Shown: positions 22,417 to 31,347, counted from the first letter of the stretch. The stretch is 64,000 nucleotides of DNA from Paucilactobacillus oligofermentans DSM 15707 = LMG 22743 (GCF_001434315.1 NZ_AZFE01000003.1:1-64000), one strand, 5' to 3'. Numbers and translations are program-made. The notes: generated by a model from the letters alone, not told the origin.

Positions 22417-22626
22417 TTATTTTCGTTTAATAATTAACAATATGATTAGTTGTATCAAAAATATAAATGAAAAAAAGATATTCAAAACAATCAAAGATAC
22501 TAATCTTATTTTTGGTGTTTCAATTAAACCAGAGCCATCAACTTTTCTGGTCATTATAATAAAGCTCAATATTCCAAAGATTATTAACCAAACAACGTTA
22601 CTTAACCACCAAGTTTTTAACTTCAT
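22417..22626 (-). CDS. Small membrane protein, DUF3923-like
   Basis: A 69-residue protein with two transmembrane helices (SNVVWLIIFGILSFIIM and LVSLIVLNIFFSFIFLIQLIILLI) joined by a short loop RKVDGSGLIETPKIRL. The loop motif resembles the DUF3923 family of Firmicutes, from memory. It is co-transcribed with the upstream HTH-membrane regulator, ten bases away. Function unknown. Confidence 0.6.
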   Translation of the reverse strand: MKLKTWWLSNVVWLIIFGILSFIIMTRKVDGSGLIETPKIRLVSLIVLNIFFSFIFLIQLIILLIIKRK

Positions 22627-22635
22627 ATACTGTAA

Positions 22636-23178
22636 CTACTCCTTATATTTTTGATTGTGGTATGTATTCAGCAATTGACACATTAAAATTGTACTAACTA
22701 TTAAAGCTGTAGTTTGAAAACTAAAGTCATTTAAAATTCTACTTTCAAATGCACAGCAAAAAAAGACTATCAAATTTAAGATGATTACTGAGATCTTTAA
22801 TTTTAAATTAGAAAATTTAGTTAAAATAGAAGTCCCAATAATCAATAATATTAAGCAATCTATGATTAGTAGGGATTGTGGACTGGAAGCAACAATTAAT
22901 CGACTAGTAATTAATATAATCAAGGATAATATAGGATAAATTAATTTATTTGTATGTTGATACTGATTGTTTTTTTTACCATTGATTAACTCATCAGTTG
23001 TGATGTCATAAATAGTTGCTAATTCATCGATCATTATAAGGTCAGGCAAATTTCTACCAGTTTCCCAGTTAGAGACTGCTGAACGAGAAATGCTCAATTT
23101 ATTTGCTAGGTCTGCTTGTGTAAGTCCGTTTTTTTGTCGTTGTTGTTTTAAAAGTTTTGAAATAGTTAATGCAGCCAT
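22636..23178 (-). CDS. XRE regulator with C-terminal membrane domain
   Basis: A 180-residue protein. Residues ~3-62 are an XRE helix-turn-helix (ISKLLKQQRQKNGLTQADLANKLSISRSAVSNWETGRNLPD). Residues ~80-175 hold four or so hydrophobic helices (LIYPILSLIILITSRLIV, SLLIIDCLILLIIGTSI, ISVIILNLIVFFCCAF, TALIVSTILMCQLL). Membrane-bound XRE regulators typically control an adjacent small membrane gene, here the DUF3923-like protein. ATG 23178 follows GGAGGT; the frame upstream runs into the SD itself. Confidence 0.75.
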   Translation of the reverse strand: MAALTISKLLKQQRQKNGLTQADLANKLSISRSAVSNWETGRNLPDLIMIDELATIYDITTDELINGKKNNQYQHTNKLIYPILSLIILITSRLIVASSPQSLLIIDCLILLIIGTSILTKFSNLKLKISVIILNLIVFFCCAFESRILNDFSFQTTALIVSTILMCQLLNTYHNQKYKE

Positions 23179-23307
23179 ACATACCTCCAATTAAAAGTTA
23201 ATATAGTTAGGTTGAGTTAGCAAGACAGGTATTCTGTCATTACTGGTATATCATATGATTAAGGGTATTTCAAAAGTTTATTGTTTATTACAAAATTTTG
23301 CATACAT

Positions 23308-23346
23308 AAAAAAATCCATCATCTATTTATTTAGATGATGGATTTT
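23308..23346 (-). terminator. Terminator of the crotonase gene
   Basis: Perfect 15-bp stem (AAAATCCATCATCTA with its complement) and a six-base loop. On the minus strand it is followed by a T7 run. It ends leftward transcription from the gene at 23365. Confidence 0.85.
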
Positions 23347-23364
23347 ATAGAATTAACTTAAAAA

Positions 23365-24150
23365 TTATTTACCACTAAATTTTGCATGACGTTTCTCAAG
23401 GAAGGCTGCCATACCTTCTTTTTGATCTTCTGTAGCAAAGGTTTGTGCCCACATTTGGGTTTCAAATGAAATAGCAGTATTTAGTTCTAAATCGGCGCCT
23501 TTATCAATTACATATTTTGCCATTCTAACTGCTACTGGACCATTCTTTATGATTTTAGATGCAATTTCATTAACTTTGGTCATTAATTGATCTAGTTCCA
23601 CAACTTCTTCAACAGCACCAATTTCTTTCGCTTCGGTGGCTGTTATTTGTGCGCCTGTAGTAATTATTTCTTTTGCTTTTCCACGACCAACTAAACGAGT
23701 GAGCCGTTGAGTACCACCAAATCCAGGGACAATACCAAGGCCAACTTCTGGTTGCCCAAACTTAGCAGTTGAAGCAGCAATTCTAATATCGCAAGAGTTT
23801 GCTAATTCAAAGCCACCACCTAAGCAATATCCATTAACTGCTGCAATAGTCATTTGTGGCAGTGATTCAATTGTTTGAAATGCATTATGTGCCAATTCAG
23901 ATAACTCAGCTGCTTCAATAGGGTTCATTGCTGCCATTTGTGAAATGTCTGCTCCGGCAACGAAGGCTTTTTGACCAGATCCAGTGATGATTAGTACTTT
24001 AACATCTTTATTGGTTTTAATCTCTGATAATGCAGAACCAATTTCAGCTAGTGTTTCTGAATTTAGTGCATTAAGTGATTTGGGACGATTAATAGTTAAT
24101 ACTCCGATACCATCTTCAACTGTAAATAATAGATTGTTATATTCTTTCAT
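23365..24150 (-). CDS. Short-chain enoyl-CoA hydratase (crotonase)
   Basis: A 261-residue cytoplasmic enzyme of the crotonase superfamily that hydrates 2-enoyl-CoA to (S)-3-hydroxyacyl-CoA. Oxyanion-hole motifs are AFVAGADISQM (~62-72) and YCLGGGFELANSCD. Both catalytic glutamates are present: Glu115 (GGFELA) and Glu135 (GQPEVGLGIVPGFGGTQRL). The length is that of a bacterial Crt/PaaF type. It has its own promoter region, divergent from the glycerol-facilitator gene and part of the CoA-thioester locus. No thiolase or 3-hydroxyacyl-CoA dehydrogenase is in the window, so complete butyrate synthesis cannot be claimed. Confidence 0.9.
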   Translation of the reverse strand: MKEYNNLLFTVEDGIGVLTINRPKSLNALNSETLAEIGSALSEIKTNKDVKVLIITGSGQKAFVAGADISQMAAMNPIEAAELSELAHNAFQTIESLPQMTIAAVNGYCLGGGFELANSCDIRIAASTAKFGQPEVGLGIVPGFGGTQRLTRLVGRGKAKEIITTGAQITATEAKEIGAVEEVVELDQLMTKVNEIASKIIKNGPVAVRMAKYVIDKGADLELNTAISFETQMWAQTFATEDQKEGMAAFLEKRHAKFSGK

Positions 24151-24415
24151 GATTATTATCCTTTCGGGAGATAACAGTCATAAACACTTTCCAATTGCAT
24201 GATATCATTTTCACAAAGTGATGTATAGAGACGAAATTTAAATTTATTTTTTTTAAATAGTTTTAAAATTTGTAGATGCTGTTAGGTTAGCGTTTGATAA
24301 GATACATAACTAATTGTTATGGAAAGTATGACTTTAATTGTAGGTTTACGAACTAATATTAATCATGATAGATTACGTTTGTAAAATTTTACAAAAATCT
24401 AAGGAGGAAAAAATA

Positions 24416-25156
24416 ATGTCATTCGATCTGGGAACGAAATTAGCAGCGGAATTTTTTGGAACAATGATTTTGATTATCTTTGGTAATGGTGCAGTTGCAA
24501 ATATGGCACTCGAAAAAACTACAGGGAGACATGATGGTGGCTGGCTATTTGTAGCGCTTGGATATGGTTTTGGGGTAATGATTCCAGCCTTCATGTTTGG
24601 TTCAATTTCTGGTAATCATTTGAATCCTGCAGTTACATTAGGATTTGCATGTGCCGGATTATTTCCTTGGAATCAGGTATTTGGTTACATTGTGGCTCAG
24701 TTTGCAGGTGCTATTGTGGGACAATTAATAATAGTTATATGTTATTGGCCATTTTATAAAAAAACACAAAATGAATCTGCGGTGTTAATGACATTTGCTA
24801 CAGGTGATGGTGCAGATAGTTCGGTTAATGGATTTATAAATGAAACAATTGGAACGTTATTATTAGTTTTCGGAGCTATCGGTGCATATCATGGAATGTT
24901 TATTAAAGATAATATTGATTTAGCTAATATTGCAGTAGGTCTATTGATCATGACGTTAGTTATTTCAATGGGCGGTGCTACGGGACCAGCCTTAAATCCG
25001 GCTAGAGATTTAGGCCCCCGTTTAGTGCATGCAATATTGCCTATTCCCAATAAAGGGTCTTCAAATTGGCATTATAGTTGGGTGCCTATTGTAGCCCCTA
25101 TTATTGGTGGGATTGCAGGGGCTATTTTGTTTGTAGCTTTCTTTCCAACAAAATAA
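24416..25156 (+). CDS. MIP-family channel, glycerol-facilitator type
   Basis: A 246-residue membrane channel with six transmembrane helices and two NPA half-helices: NHLNPAVTLGF (~61) and GPALNPARDLGPR (~203). The Asp after the second NPAR is typical of glycerol facilitators rather than water-only channels. LAB homologues also pass small neutral solutes, including undissociated lactic acid. ATG 24416 follows AAGGAGG; the in-frame ATG at 24365 lacks an SD. Its location among acyl-CoA genes suggests passage of a small substrate or product acid, or of glycerol. Confidence 0.9.
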   Translation: MSFDLGTKLAAEFFGTMILIIFGNGAVANMALEKTTGRHDGGWLFVALGYGFGVMIPAFMFGSISGNHLNPAVTLGFACAGLFPWNQVFGYIVAQFAGAIVGQLIIVICYWPFYKKTQNESAVLMTFATGDGADSSVNGFINETIGTLLLVFGAIGAYHGMFIKDNIDLANIAVGLLIMTLVISMGGATGPALNPARDLGPRLVHAILPIPNKGSSNWHYSWVPIVAPIIGGIAGAILFVAFFPTK

Positions 25157-25259
25157 AGTTTGTGAAATAAAGATAAAAAAGTATGTATAAACAGCGTCGT
25201 GTTAATTTCATAACATAAAGTTATTGTTAATATGAAATTTAAGTATTTGTAGAATCAAA

Positions 25260-25273
25260 AGAAAGCGATTACA
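25260..25273. promoter_or_regulatory. cre-like catabolite repression site
   Basis: AGAAAGCGATTACA matches the CcpA consensus TGWAANCGNTNWCA at 13 of 14 positions. It lies 104 bases before the maoC-like start and just after a possible -10 (TAGAAT), in the only large gap before the maoC-ter-pct operon. Confidence 0.6.
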
Positions 25274-25376
25274 TTAAGGCCATGGATATCTGAGAAGTAC
25301 TGAGCAAGCTTGTTTAATTTATTAGAACTATTTTTTTACTACAATTTGTGAATTATTTAATTAAGGTGGCGAGTCT

Positions 25377-25811
25377 ATGGAAAAGTATCAGATAGTAACT
25401 GAAAATGATATTAAGATTGGGATGACCGGTGAATTTTGCAAAGAGGTAATCAAAGAGAATATTGAACAATTTGCAAAAATTACTGGCGATGAAAATCCAA
25501 TGCATATGGATAATAATTTTGCTAAAACAACCCAATTTGGTAAGAGAATCGCACATGGAATGTTTTCTGCATCACTGATTTCGGCAGTGATTGGAATGAA
25601 GATTCCTGGCCCAGGGGCGATTTATCTTGGGCAAAGTCTTAATTTTAAAGCACCAGTGTATTTTGGCGATGTACTGGTTGCAAAAGCAACGGTAGTAAAG
25701 ATAAGTCAAAAAGCTAACTTCAAAATTGTGACACTTGATACGGTAGTAACTAATCAGGATGGTGTAATCGTAACAGATGGTCAAGCTAAAGTTATTCCAG
25801 TAAAAAAATAA
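25377..25811 (+). CDS. MaoC-type (R)-specific enoyl-CoA hydratase
   Basis: A 144-residue hot-dog-fold hydratase with the PhaJ/MaoC signature: ITGDENPMHMDNNFA (catalytic Asp/His), QFGKRIAHGMFSASLISAVIG, PGAIYLGQSLNFKAPVYFGD. It interconverts (R)-3-hydroxyacyl-CoA and 2-enoyl-CoA, the substrate of the reductase encoded next. The SD is AAGGTGG. It is the first gene of the maoC-ter-pct operon. Confidence 0.9.
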   Translation: MEKYQIVTENDIKIGMTGEFCKEVIKENIEQFAKITGDENPMHMDNNFAKTTQFGKRIAHGMFSASLISAVIGMKIPGPGAIYLGQSLNFKAPVYFGDVLVAKATVVKISQKANFKIVTLDTVVTNQDGVIVTDGQAKVIPVKK

Positions 25812-25885
25812 AAGAATGAGTGAGATGGAGTCATAAGCACTTTCCAGTTTGATTCCAAATAAAATAATTAAAGGGGCAAATTATA

Positions 25886-27097
25886 ATGTTAGGAAAAATG
25901 ATTAAAATCGATAAAAAATTTAAAGGGAACGTTGCTCGCAGTGTTAATCCTTATGGATGTCATCAAGAAGTTTTAAATCAGATTAAGTATGTGAAAGAAA
26001 ATGGTCATTATGATGGTGCTAAAAAAGCTTTAATTATTGGAGGGTCATCTAGCTATGGACTTGCGAGTCGAATTACTCAAGCATTTGGATCAGGAGCAGA
26101 CACAATTAGTGTAGCTTTTGAACGACCAATTAAAGATGAAACAATGCTTGGAACTGCAGGCTGGTGGAACAATATTTATTTTAAGCAGGAAGCTGAAAAA
26201 GCGGGCTTAATAGCTAAAAACTTTAATGGCGATTGTTTTACTGAAAAAATGAAAGAACAGGTTTCTGAATATATTAAGGATGAATTTGGTGGCAAAATCG
26301 ATTTGCTAGTTTATTCAGTTGCGGCTCCAAAGAGAGCTAATCCAGAAAATACTGATGAAGTTTGGCGTTCACAAATGAAACCAATTGGTAAGGACGTTAC
26401 TGGCTATAATGTTAATCTCGAACAAGATGCATTGGTTGAACAAACAATTGAAGCAGCAACTCCTGAAGAGGTTGCTGATACTGTCCATGTTATGGGTGGT
26501 GAAGATTGGGAATTGTGGGTTAAATTCCTTAAAGATCAAGGATTATTAGCCGATGGTTTTAAAACAATCTTATATTCATATATTGGTTCACCAGTTACTT
26601 ATGATTTTTATCATGAAGGTACGTTGGGCAAAGCTAAAGATGCTGCTGAAGAATCATCACATAGAATAGGAAAAATTATCGAAGATATTAATGGTGAATC
26701 GCTAATCAGTGTATCAAAAGCAGTAACAACCAAGGCATCATCTGTAATTCCAATTTTCCCAGTGTATTGCATAGCCCTTTATAAAGTCATGCAAGAAAAA
26801 GGAACACATGAAACACCAATTATGCATAAAGATCGTTTATTCCGTGATATGGTTTATGGAAATAAACGTGAAATTGATGATCATGGTCGCCTTCGTCCGG
26901 ATTCATGGGAACTTGATGAAGATACTCAACGTAAAACACTTGATTTGATGAATAAAATCACACCAGAAAATTTCAATACAGATTTAACTGGATATGAAAC
27001 ATTCAAAAAAGAATTCTTACAAATTAATGGATTTGAGGTTGAAGGTTCAAATAATGAAACGGTTGATTTTGATGAAATTAGCAAATTAGAGCCATAG
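25886..27097 (+). CDS. fabV: Trans-2-enoyl-CoA reductase, NADH-dependent (Ter/FabV family)
   Basis: A 403-residue enzyme that reduces 2-enoyl-CoA (for example crotonyl-CoA) or enoyl-ACP with NAD(P)H. Family marks are the N-terminal VNPYGCHQEV, the cofactor loop IGGSSSYGLASRI (~51-63), LVYSVAAPKR, and the catalytic Tyr242-x8-Lys251 in TYDFYHEGTLGKAK. Length and spacing fit Ter/FabV. ATG 25886 follows AAAGGGG by eight bases. Between the MaoC hydratase and a CoA-transferase the likely role is a terminal electron sink; a role as enoyl-ACP reductase in fatty-acid synthesis is the alternative. Confidence 0.9.
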   Translation: MLGKMIKIDKKFKGNVARSVNPYGCHQEVLNQIKYVKENGHYDGAKKALIIGGSSSYGLASRITQAFGSGADTISVAFERPIKDETMLGTAGWWNNIYFKQEAEKAGLIAKNFNGDCFTEKMKEQVSEYIKDEFGGKIDLLVYSVAAPKRANPENTDEVWRSQMKPIGKDVTGYNVNLEQDALVEQTIEAATPEEVADTVHVMGGEDWELWVKFLKDQGLLADGFKTILYSYIGSPVTYDFYHEGTLGKAKDAAEESSHRIGKIIEDINGESLISVSKAVTTKASSVIPIFPVYCIALYKVMQEKGTHETPIMHKDRLFRDMVYGNKREIDDHGRLRPDSWELDEDTQRKTLDLMNKITPENFNTDLTGYETFKKEFLQINGFEVEGSNNETVDFDEISKLEP

Positions 27098-27108
27098 GAG
27101 ATGTTAAC

Positions 27109-28707
27109 ATGTCAGTCAAATTTATTGATAGTAAAACGGCTATTAATCAAATCCCAGATGGAGCTACGATTGCTCTAGAAGGATTCCTGGGATCTGATGT
27201 TCCCGAAGAAATTCTAGAAAACTTGCATAAAACTTTTCTGGAAACAGGTCATCCAAAGGCATTGACGTTTTATCACGCTTCCGGTATTGGTAATGGTAAA
27301 AGTCGCGGAACTAATAATTTAGCCGAGCCAATAATGGTTAAAAGAATTGTTGGCGGTCATTGGGCGCTTGCACCACAATTAGAACCACTTGTAGAGAATA
27401 ATGAAATTGAAGCTTATTGTTTTCCACAAGGAGTTTTATCGCAGATATTTAGGGATTCTGCAGCACATAAACCAATTCATATATCGAGTGTAGGTTTAGG
27501 AACATTTATTGATCCAGACTTGCAAGGTGGAAAATTAAATGAAAGTGCTAAAGAAGACTTAGTTTCAAAAATTAAAATTAAAGGTAAAGATTATCTTGCT
27601 TATGAGGTTCCAAAGCCAAATATTGCATTGCTACGAGGGTCATTTGCAGACGAAGATGGAAATATTACTTTTGAAGACGAGCCGTTAACATTAGAATCGA
27701 CGTCTATTGCAATGGCAGTTCATAACAATGGTGGAAAAGTAATCGTATCCGTTAAAAGAATTCTAAAAAGTGGATCAATGGATCCTAAAGCAATACGAAT
27801 TCCAGGAGTACTCGTTGATGTAGTATGTGAAACAGATGATGAAACAATGACACAACAAAGTACAGCAACAGTTTATAACCCAGACTTTGTAAAACCATCG
27901 GTTATGAAATCTGAAGGAGCAATCAACGTACCTTTAGATTTTAAAAAAGTTATAGCTAGACGTGCGGCTATGTTTTTAGATCCGGAAGACAGAGTTGTTA
28001 ATTATGGAATTGGTAAATATCCAGAAACGGTATCATTAGTATTGAAGGAAGAAAATGCTGCTAATAATATAACGACGACGGTTGAACCGGGTACTTTTGG
28101 TGGAGTTCCACTTGGTGGTGGTGATTTTGGATGTGCTATTTCACCACAAGCAACTATTGACCAACCGTATATGTTCGATTTCTATGATGGTGGCGGAATC
28201 GATATAACATTCCTTGGATTAGCTGAATTGGACCAGCAAGGAAATATAAATGTATCAAAATTTGGTCCTAAGATTGCTGGTGTTGGTGGGTTTGTTAATA
28301 TCACTCAAAATACTAAAACAACAGTTTACACTGGAACGTTTACTGCAGGTGGCTTTTGTGCAGACGTCGAAAATGGTGAATTGCACATCACGCAAGAAGG
28401 TAAAAAAGATAAACTTGTTGATAATGTAGAGCAGATTACATTTAGTGGACATGTTGCATATGAAAATGGACAGAATGTTTATTACGTTACTGAACGTGCT
28501 GTATTTAAACTAGTAAATGGTGGAATTGAGCTTATCGAGATTGCACCCGGTGTAGATTTGACTAAAGATGTATTAGACCATATGTCATTTAAACCAATCA
28601 TTAGCAAACAATTGAAGTATATGGATGAACGTATTTTTAATGATTGTAAGATGGGAAATGTGAATAATGAGGCTTCAGAATTAGTTAAAGTTCATGTGAA
28701 TGTTTGA
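27109..28707 (+). CDS. Propionate/acetate CoA-transferase (Pct/YdiF family)
   Basis: A 532-residue class I CoA-transferase made of fused alpha and beta halves. N-terminal: GATIALEGFLGSDVPEEIL and TFYHASGIGNGKSRGTN. The catalytic Glu326 lies in TTVEPGTFGGVPLGG, with GGGIDITFLGLAELD and GNINVSKFG after it. It moves CoA between acetyl-CoA or another donor and short carboxylic acids (propionate, lactate, butyrate, crotonate types). It starts 11 bases after ter with SD GGAG. Together with MaoC and Ter it can activate an acid and release the reduced acid. Its 3' end overlaps the convergent LysR gene by 23 bp. Confidence 0.9.
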   Translation: MSVKFIDSKTAINQIPDGATIALEGFLGSDVPEEILENLHKTFLETGHPKALTFYHASGIGNGKSRGTNNLAEPIMVKRIVGGHWALAPQLEPLVENNEIEAYCFPQGVLSQIFRDSAAHKPIHISSVGLGTFIDPDLQGGKLNESAKEDLVSKIKIKGKDYLAYEVPKPNIALLRGSFADEDGNITFEDEPLTLESTSIAMAVHNNGGKVIVSVKRILKSGSMDPKAIRIPGVLVDVVCETDDETMTQQSTATVYNPDFVKPSVMKSEGAINVPLDFKKVIARRAAMFLDPEDRVVNYGIGKYPETVSLVLKEENAANNITTTVEPGTFGGVPLGGGDFGCAISPQATIDQPYMFDFYDGGGIDITFLGLAELDQQGNINVSKFGPKIAGVGGFVNITQNTKTTVYTGTFTAGGFCADVENGELHITQEGKKDKLVDNVEQITFSGHVAYENGQNVYYVTERAVFKLVNGGIELIEIAPGVDLTKDVLDHMSFKPIISKQLKYMDERIFNDCKMGNVNNEASELVKVHVNV

Positions 28708-29587
28708 AAAAATTATTGAACCACTCTTGGGTATAATCGAGCACTTGGCTATGCTTGACGTTATCCAAGGTACATAAACTAATATTCCAAGGGAAAAATG
28801 GAGTTATTTGACGGTGTTCGATATTCTTGCCCGCAAAATTTTTACCAATAGGCGAAGCCATTAAAGTAACAACATCTAATTCTTGACACATATTAAGAAG
28901 TAAATCCCAAGCTCCAGATTGAAAGAAAAAATTGGGCTCTGCTTGTAATTTTCTTAGTCGTTGTTTCCACTGATAAGTCACCATAAAACTATCGTCTAGT
29001 GAAACAACTTTTTCTTTGACAATTTCTGTAAATGGAATAACGCCAGAAATATCATGAAAGCGATGATTTTTATTGAACCAAACAGAAACGGAATCTTTAA
29101 CAATTGTAATTTCATTAATATCAGGATAGGTAGCTGGAGAAACAAGTACCGCAATGTCAATATCTTGAAGCATTAACATTTTTTGTAAGTCATAAGCACC
29201 AGTTTCAATAATATTTAGTTTAATTAATGGATTTTCCTGAATAAATCGTGGAATGGCTTCATTAAAAAGGGTGGAAATAATAACTGGTGGAATTCCAATG
29301 TTAATCGTGCCTTTTCGCTCTGATGAAGTTGTTTGAAAAGCATTAATCATTAAATTGAATTCGTGATCAATCTTTCGACCGGAGGCAATTAATTCCTGAC
29401 CGGATTCTGTTAGTCCGGTTATACGGTTACGTTTTCTGGTGAAAATGTTATTATCTTCAACTCGTTCTAAATCATTAACAGACTTACTTAATGCCGGTTG
29501 TGAGATATGAAGCCGATTAGCAGCTTTTGTTAAATTGTAGTTGTTGTCGACAATGCACATTAAGTATTCAATATGTTTAATATCCAT
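28685..29587 (-). CDS. LysR-type transcriptional regulator
   Basis: A 300-residue protein with a winged HTH (HIEYLMCIVDNNYNLTKAANRLHISQPALSKSV) at the N-terminus and a periplasmic-binding-like effector domain (GTINIGIPPVIISTL, DIDIAVLVSPATY, VTLMASPIGKNF). ATG 29587 follows GGAGG; the upstream in-frame codon is inside the ribosome site. It is convergent with the maoC-ter-pct operon and divergent from the kinase-like gene at 29621, with only 33 bases between. It is the obvious candidate regulator of the locus, with an acid or CoA ester as effector. Confidence 0.88.
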   Translation of the reverse strand: MDIKHIEYLMCIVDNNYNLTKAANRLHISQPALSKSVNDLERVEDNNIFTRKRNRITGLTESGQELIASGRKIDHEFNLMINAFQTTSSERKGTINIGIPPVIISTLFNEAIPRFIQENPLIKLNIIETGAYDLQKMLMLQDIDIAVLVSPATYPDINEITIVKDSVSVWFNKNHRFHDISGVIPFTEIVKEKVVSLDDSFMVTYQWKQRLRKLQAEPNFFFQSGAWDLLLNMCQELDVVTLMASPIGKNFAGKNIEHRQITPFFPWNISLCTLDNVKHSQVLDYTQEWFNNFFKHSHEL

Positions 29588-29620
29588 GATGACCTCCATT
29601 TTAATTAAGGATGTGTAATT

Positions 29621-30343
29621 GTGAGCAAATTAGAAAGTAGATATTTAAATGACTTAGTTGTTAAAGTTAGACAAGAATTGAGTCGTGATAATCCAGTTAT
29701 TATAGGTATTTCAGGTAATATTGCTGTAGGTAAAACTACATTTGCTAAAAAAATAGTATCTGTTTTAGATAAAGAATTTAGTGATAAAAGTATTAATTTA
29801 GTGTGTACAGATTCATTCTTATATACGAACAAATATTTAAAAGAGAATTATATATTTAATCGTAAAGGTTTTCCGGAAAGTTATGATAGTGCATTGATTA
29901 ATGATTTTATTAATTCAGTGACCAGCCATCAGCGAGTTAAAGTACCGGTGTATAGTCATAAAATTAATGATATTTCTGAAGTGAAAAATACTATAAATAA
30001 ACCAGATATTATTGTTATTGAGGGATTAATTACTTTAAGAAAACCGTTGAATGATTTAATAAGTATTAGTATATTTTTAGAAGCCGATGAAGAAGATGTA
30101 TTTGAATGGTATCAAAATAGATGCTATGACAGTATTAATTATGTATCAGCTAACTATGAAAACTTTAATAACAATATTTACAATATATGGGTTGAAGTAG
30201 ATAAATTAAATTATCAAAAAAACATTGAACCTACAAGAAACTACGCAGATAATATTTTGATATTTAATGATGTACATGAGTTAGTCGATGTGAAAGATCA
30301 ATTAGTTAATCAAGGAGGTATTAATCATGCAGTTTGTAACTAG
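29621..30343 (+). CDS. Pantothenate-kinase-like (type I CoaA/uridine kinase family) protein
   Basis: A 240-residue P-loop kinase. GISGNIAVGKTTFAKKI (~28-44) is the ATP site, VCTDSFLYTNKYL the substrate Asp strand, RKGFPESYDSALI a motif typical of type I pantothenate kinase, KVPVYSHKI follows, and IIVIEGLITL is Walker B. CoaA normally has ~310 residues; this is shorter, so the exact substrate is unsure. It starts at GTG 29621 after AAGGATG. Placed beside CoA-dependent genes, it could raise CoA supply. It overlaps the hydrolase gene by 17 bp. Confidence 0.75.
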   Translation: MSKLESRYLNDLVVKVRQELSRDNPVIIGISGNIAVGKTTFAKKIVSVLDKEFSDKSINLVCTDSFLYTNKYLKENYIFNRKGFPESYDSALINDFINSVTSHQRVKVPVYSHKINDISEVKNTINKPDIIVIEGLITLRKPLNDLISISIFLEADEEDVFEWYQNRCYDSINYVSANYENFNNNIYNIWVEVDKLNYQKNIEPTRNYADNILIFNDVHELVDVKDQLVNQGGINHAVCN

Positions 30344-31109
30344 TGATGGAGTTAAGTTGGAGTACGATGATGATGGTCACGGAATGCCAGTGGTAATTAC
30401 AACTGGGTATGCAGGATTTAAAGAAATTTGGCATCAACAAGTCCGTGCTTTAATAAGCAATGGTTACAGAGTGATTAATTTAGATCGTCGTAATCATGGT
30501 CGATCTGAGCAAACCGATAAAGGACTGAGAATGAGTCGACAAGGTAAAGATATTCAAGAATTATTAGCGTACCTTAATATCAATAAATTTAATGCGATGG
30601 GAAATTCAATGGGAGCTGCAACTTTTTGGGCCTATGTTTCGTTATTTGGAGATGGATGTATTAATAAAATGATTTCAGTTGATCAATCACCTAAAATGAT
30701 TACTGATAGTAGCTGGCCATATGGTTTGCTTGATTTAACTTGGAATAACTTCCCCAAAGCATCGGAAGAAATGTATGGTGTGAAGACTACTGTGAAGAAT
30801 ATTGATAATGAAACATATAAAATTTTGAAGAAGGATCAAAATGGTTATGAGTTTGATTATGAATTGAATAAATCGTTACTATATGATCATGCATTTCAAG
30901 ATTGGCGTGATATTATTGAATCTATGCAGTGTCAGACACTATATATAGCTGGCGCACAAAGCCCATTTTGGTCAAGTGATCATGCCAAAGAGGCAGCAAG
31001 AATTAGCTCAAATGGTGAATATGCTGTTGTTCAAGATTCAGGCCATATTGTTATGGCGGAGCAAACAGAAAAATTTAATAAACTTATGTTAGATTTCTTT
31101 GATAAATAG
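30327..31109 (+). CDS. Alpha/beta hydrolase
   Basis: A 260-residue protein with the fold's usual motifs: VVITTGYAGFKEIWHQQV (oxyanion strand), INLDRRNHGRS, nucleophile elbow GNSMGAA (Ser ~92), and the His in DSGHIVMAEQ near the C-terminus. It is translated from ATG 30327 inside the end of the kinase-like gene, with SD AAGGAGG, so the two are coupled. It may be an esterase or thioesterase; a thioesterase would fit the neighbouring acyl-CoA genes, but nothing in the sequence decides it. Confidence 0.85.
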   Translation: MQFVTSDGVKLEYDDDGHGMPVVITTGYAGFKEIWHQQVRALISNGYRVINLDRRNHGRSEQTDKGLRMSRQGKDIQELLAYLNINKFNAMGNSMGAATFWAYVSLFGDGCINKMISVDQSPKMITDSSWPYGLLDLTWNNFPKASEEMYGVKTTVKNIDNETYKILKKDQNGYEFDYELNKSLLYDHAFQDWRDIIESMQCQTLYIAGAQSPFWSSDHAKEAARISSNGEYAVVQDSGHIVMAEQTEKFNKLMLDFFDK

Positions 31110-31282
31110 TACTATTAATACTCTTGATAGCGCTTTCTATAGCGGCTATATAAGCAGATTGTACTATTTATTTATGATTGTCAACATCAGGTTATAAATA
31201 AAAATAGATAATGTTTGTCTTGAATTTAAATAATATAAATTTTAATTAATACCTGACTAATTTTAATAAAATACGTTTTTTA

Positions 31283-31314
31283 AAGAGCACTTATAATTTA
31301 TGAGTGCTTTTTTA
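31283..31314 (+). terminator. Terminator after the hydrolase region
   Basis: AGCACTTATAA pairs with TTTATGAGTGCT, then T7. It lies about 170 bases after the hydrolase stop; the gap holds nothing else recognised. Confidence 0.75.
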
Positions 31315-31330
31315 GTATTATCATCCCTGT

Positions 31331-31347
31331 TTTAGAATCATTCTAAA
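31331..31347. promoter_or_regulatory. Fur/PerR-family-like operator (8-1-8 palindrome)
   Basis: TTTAGAATCATTCTAAA is a perfect 8-1-8 palindrome. Its core TTAGAAT-C-ATTCTAA has the 7-1-7 architecture of Fur, PerR and Zur boxes (for example TTATAATnATTATAA). It stands 119 bases before the ECF operon. Whether Fe, Mn or Zn is sensed cannot be told. Confidence 0.6.

Noticed and set aside
24251-24320. Possible cre site (TTAGCGTTTGATAA) before the glycerol-facilitator gene
   Set aside because: Too many mismatches to TGWAANCGNTNWCA on either strand.
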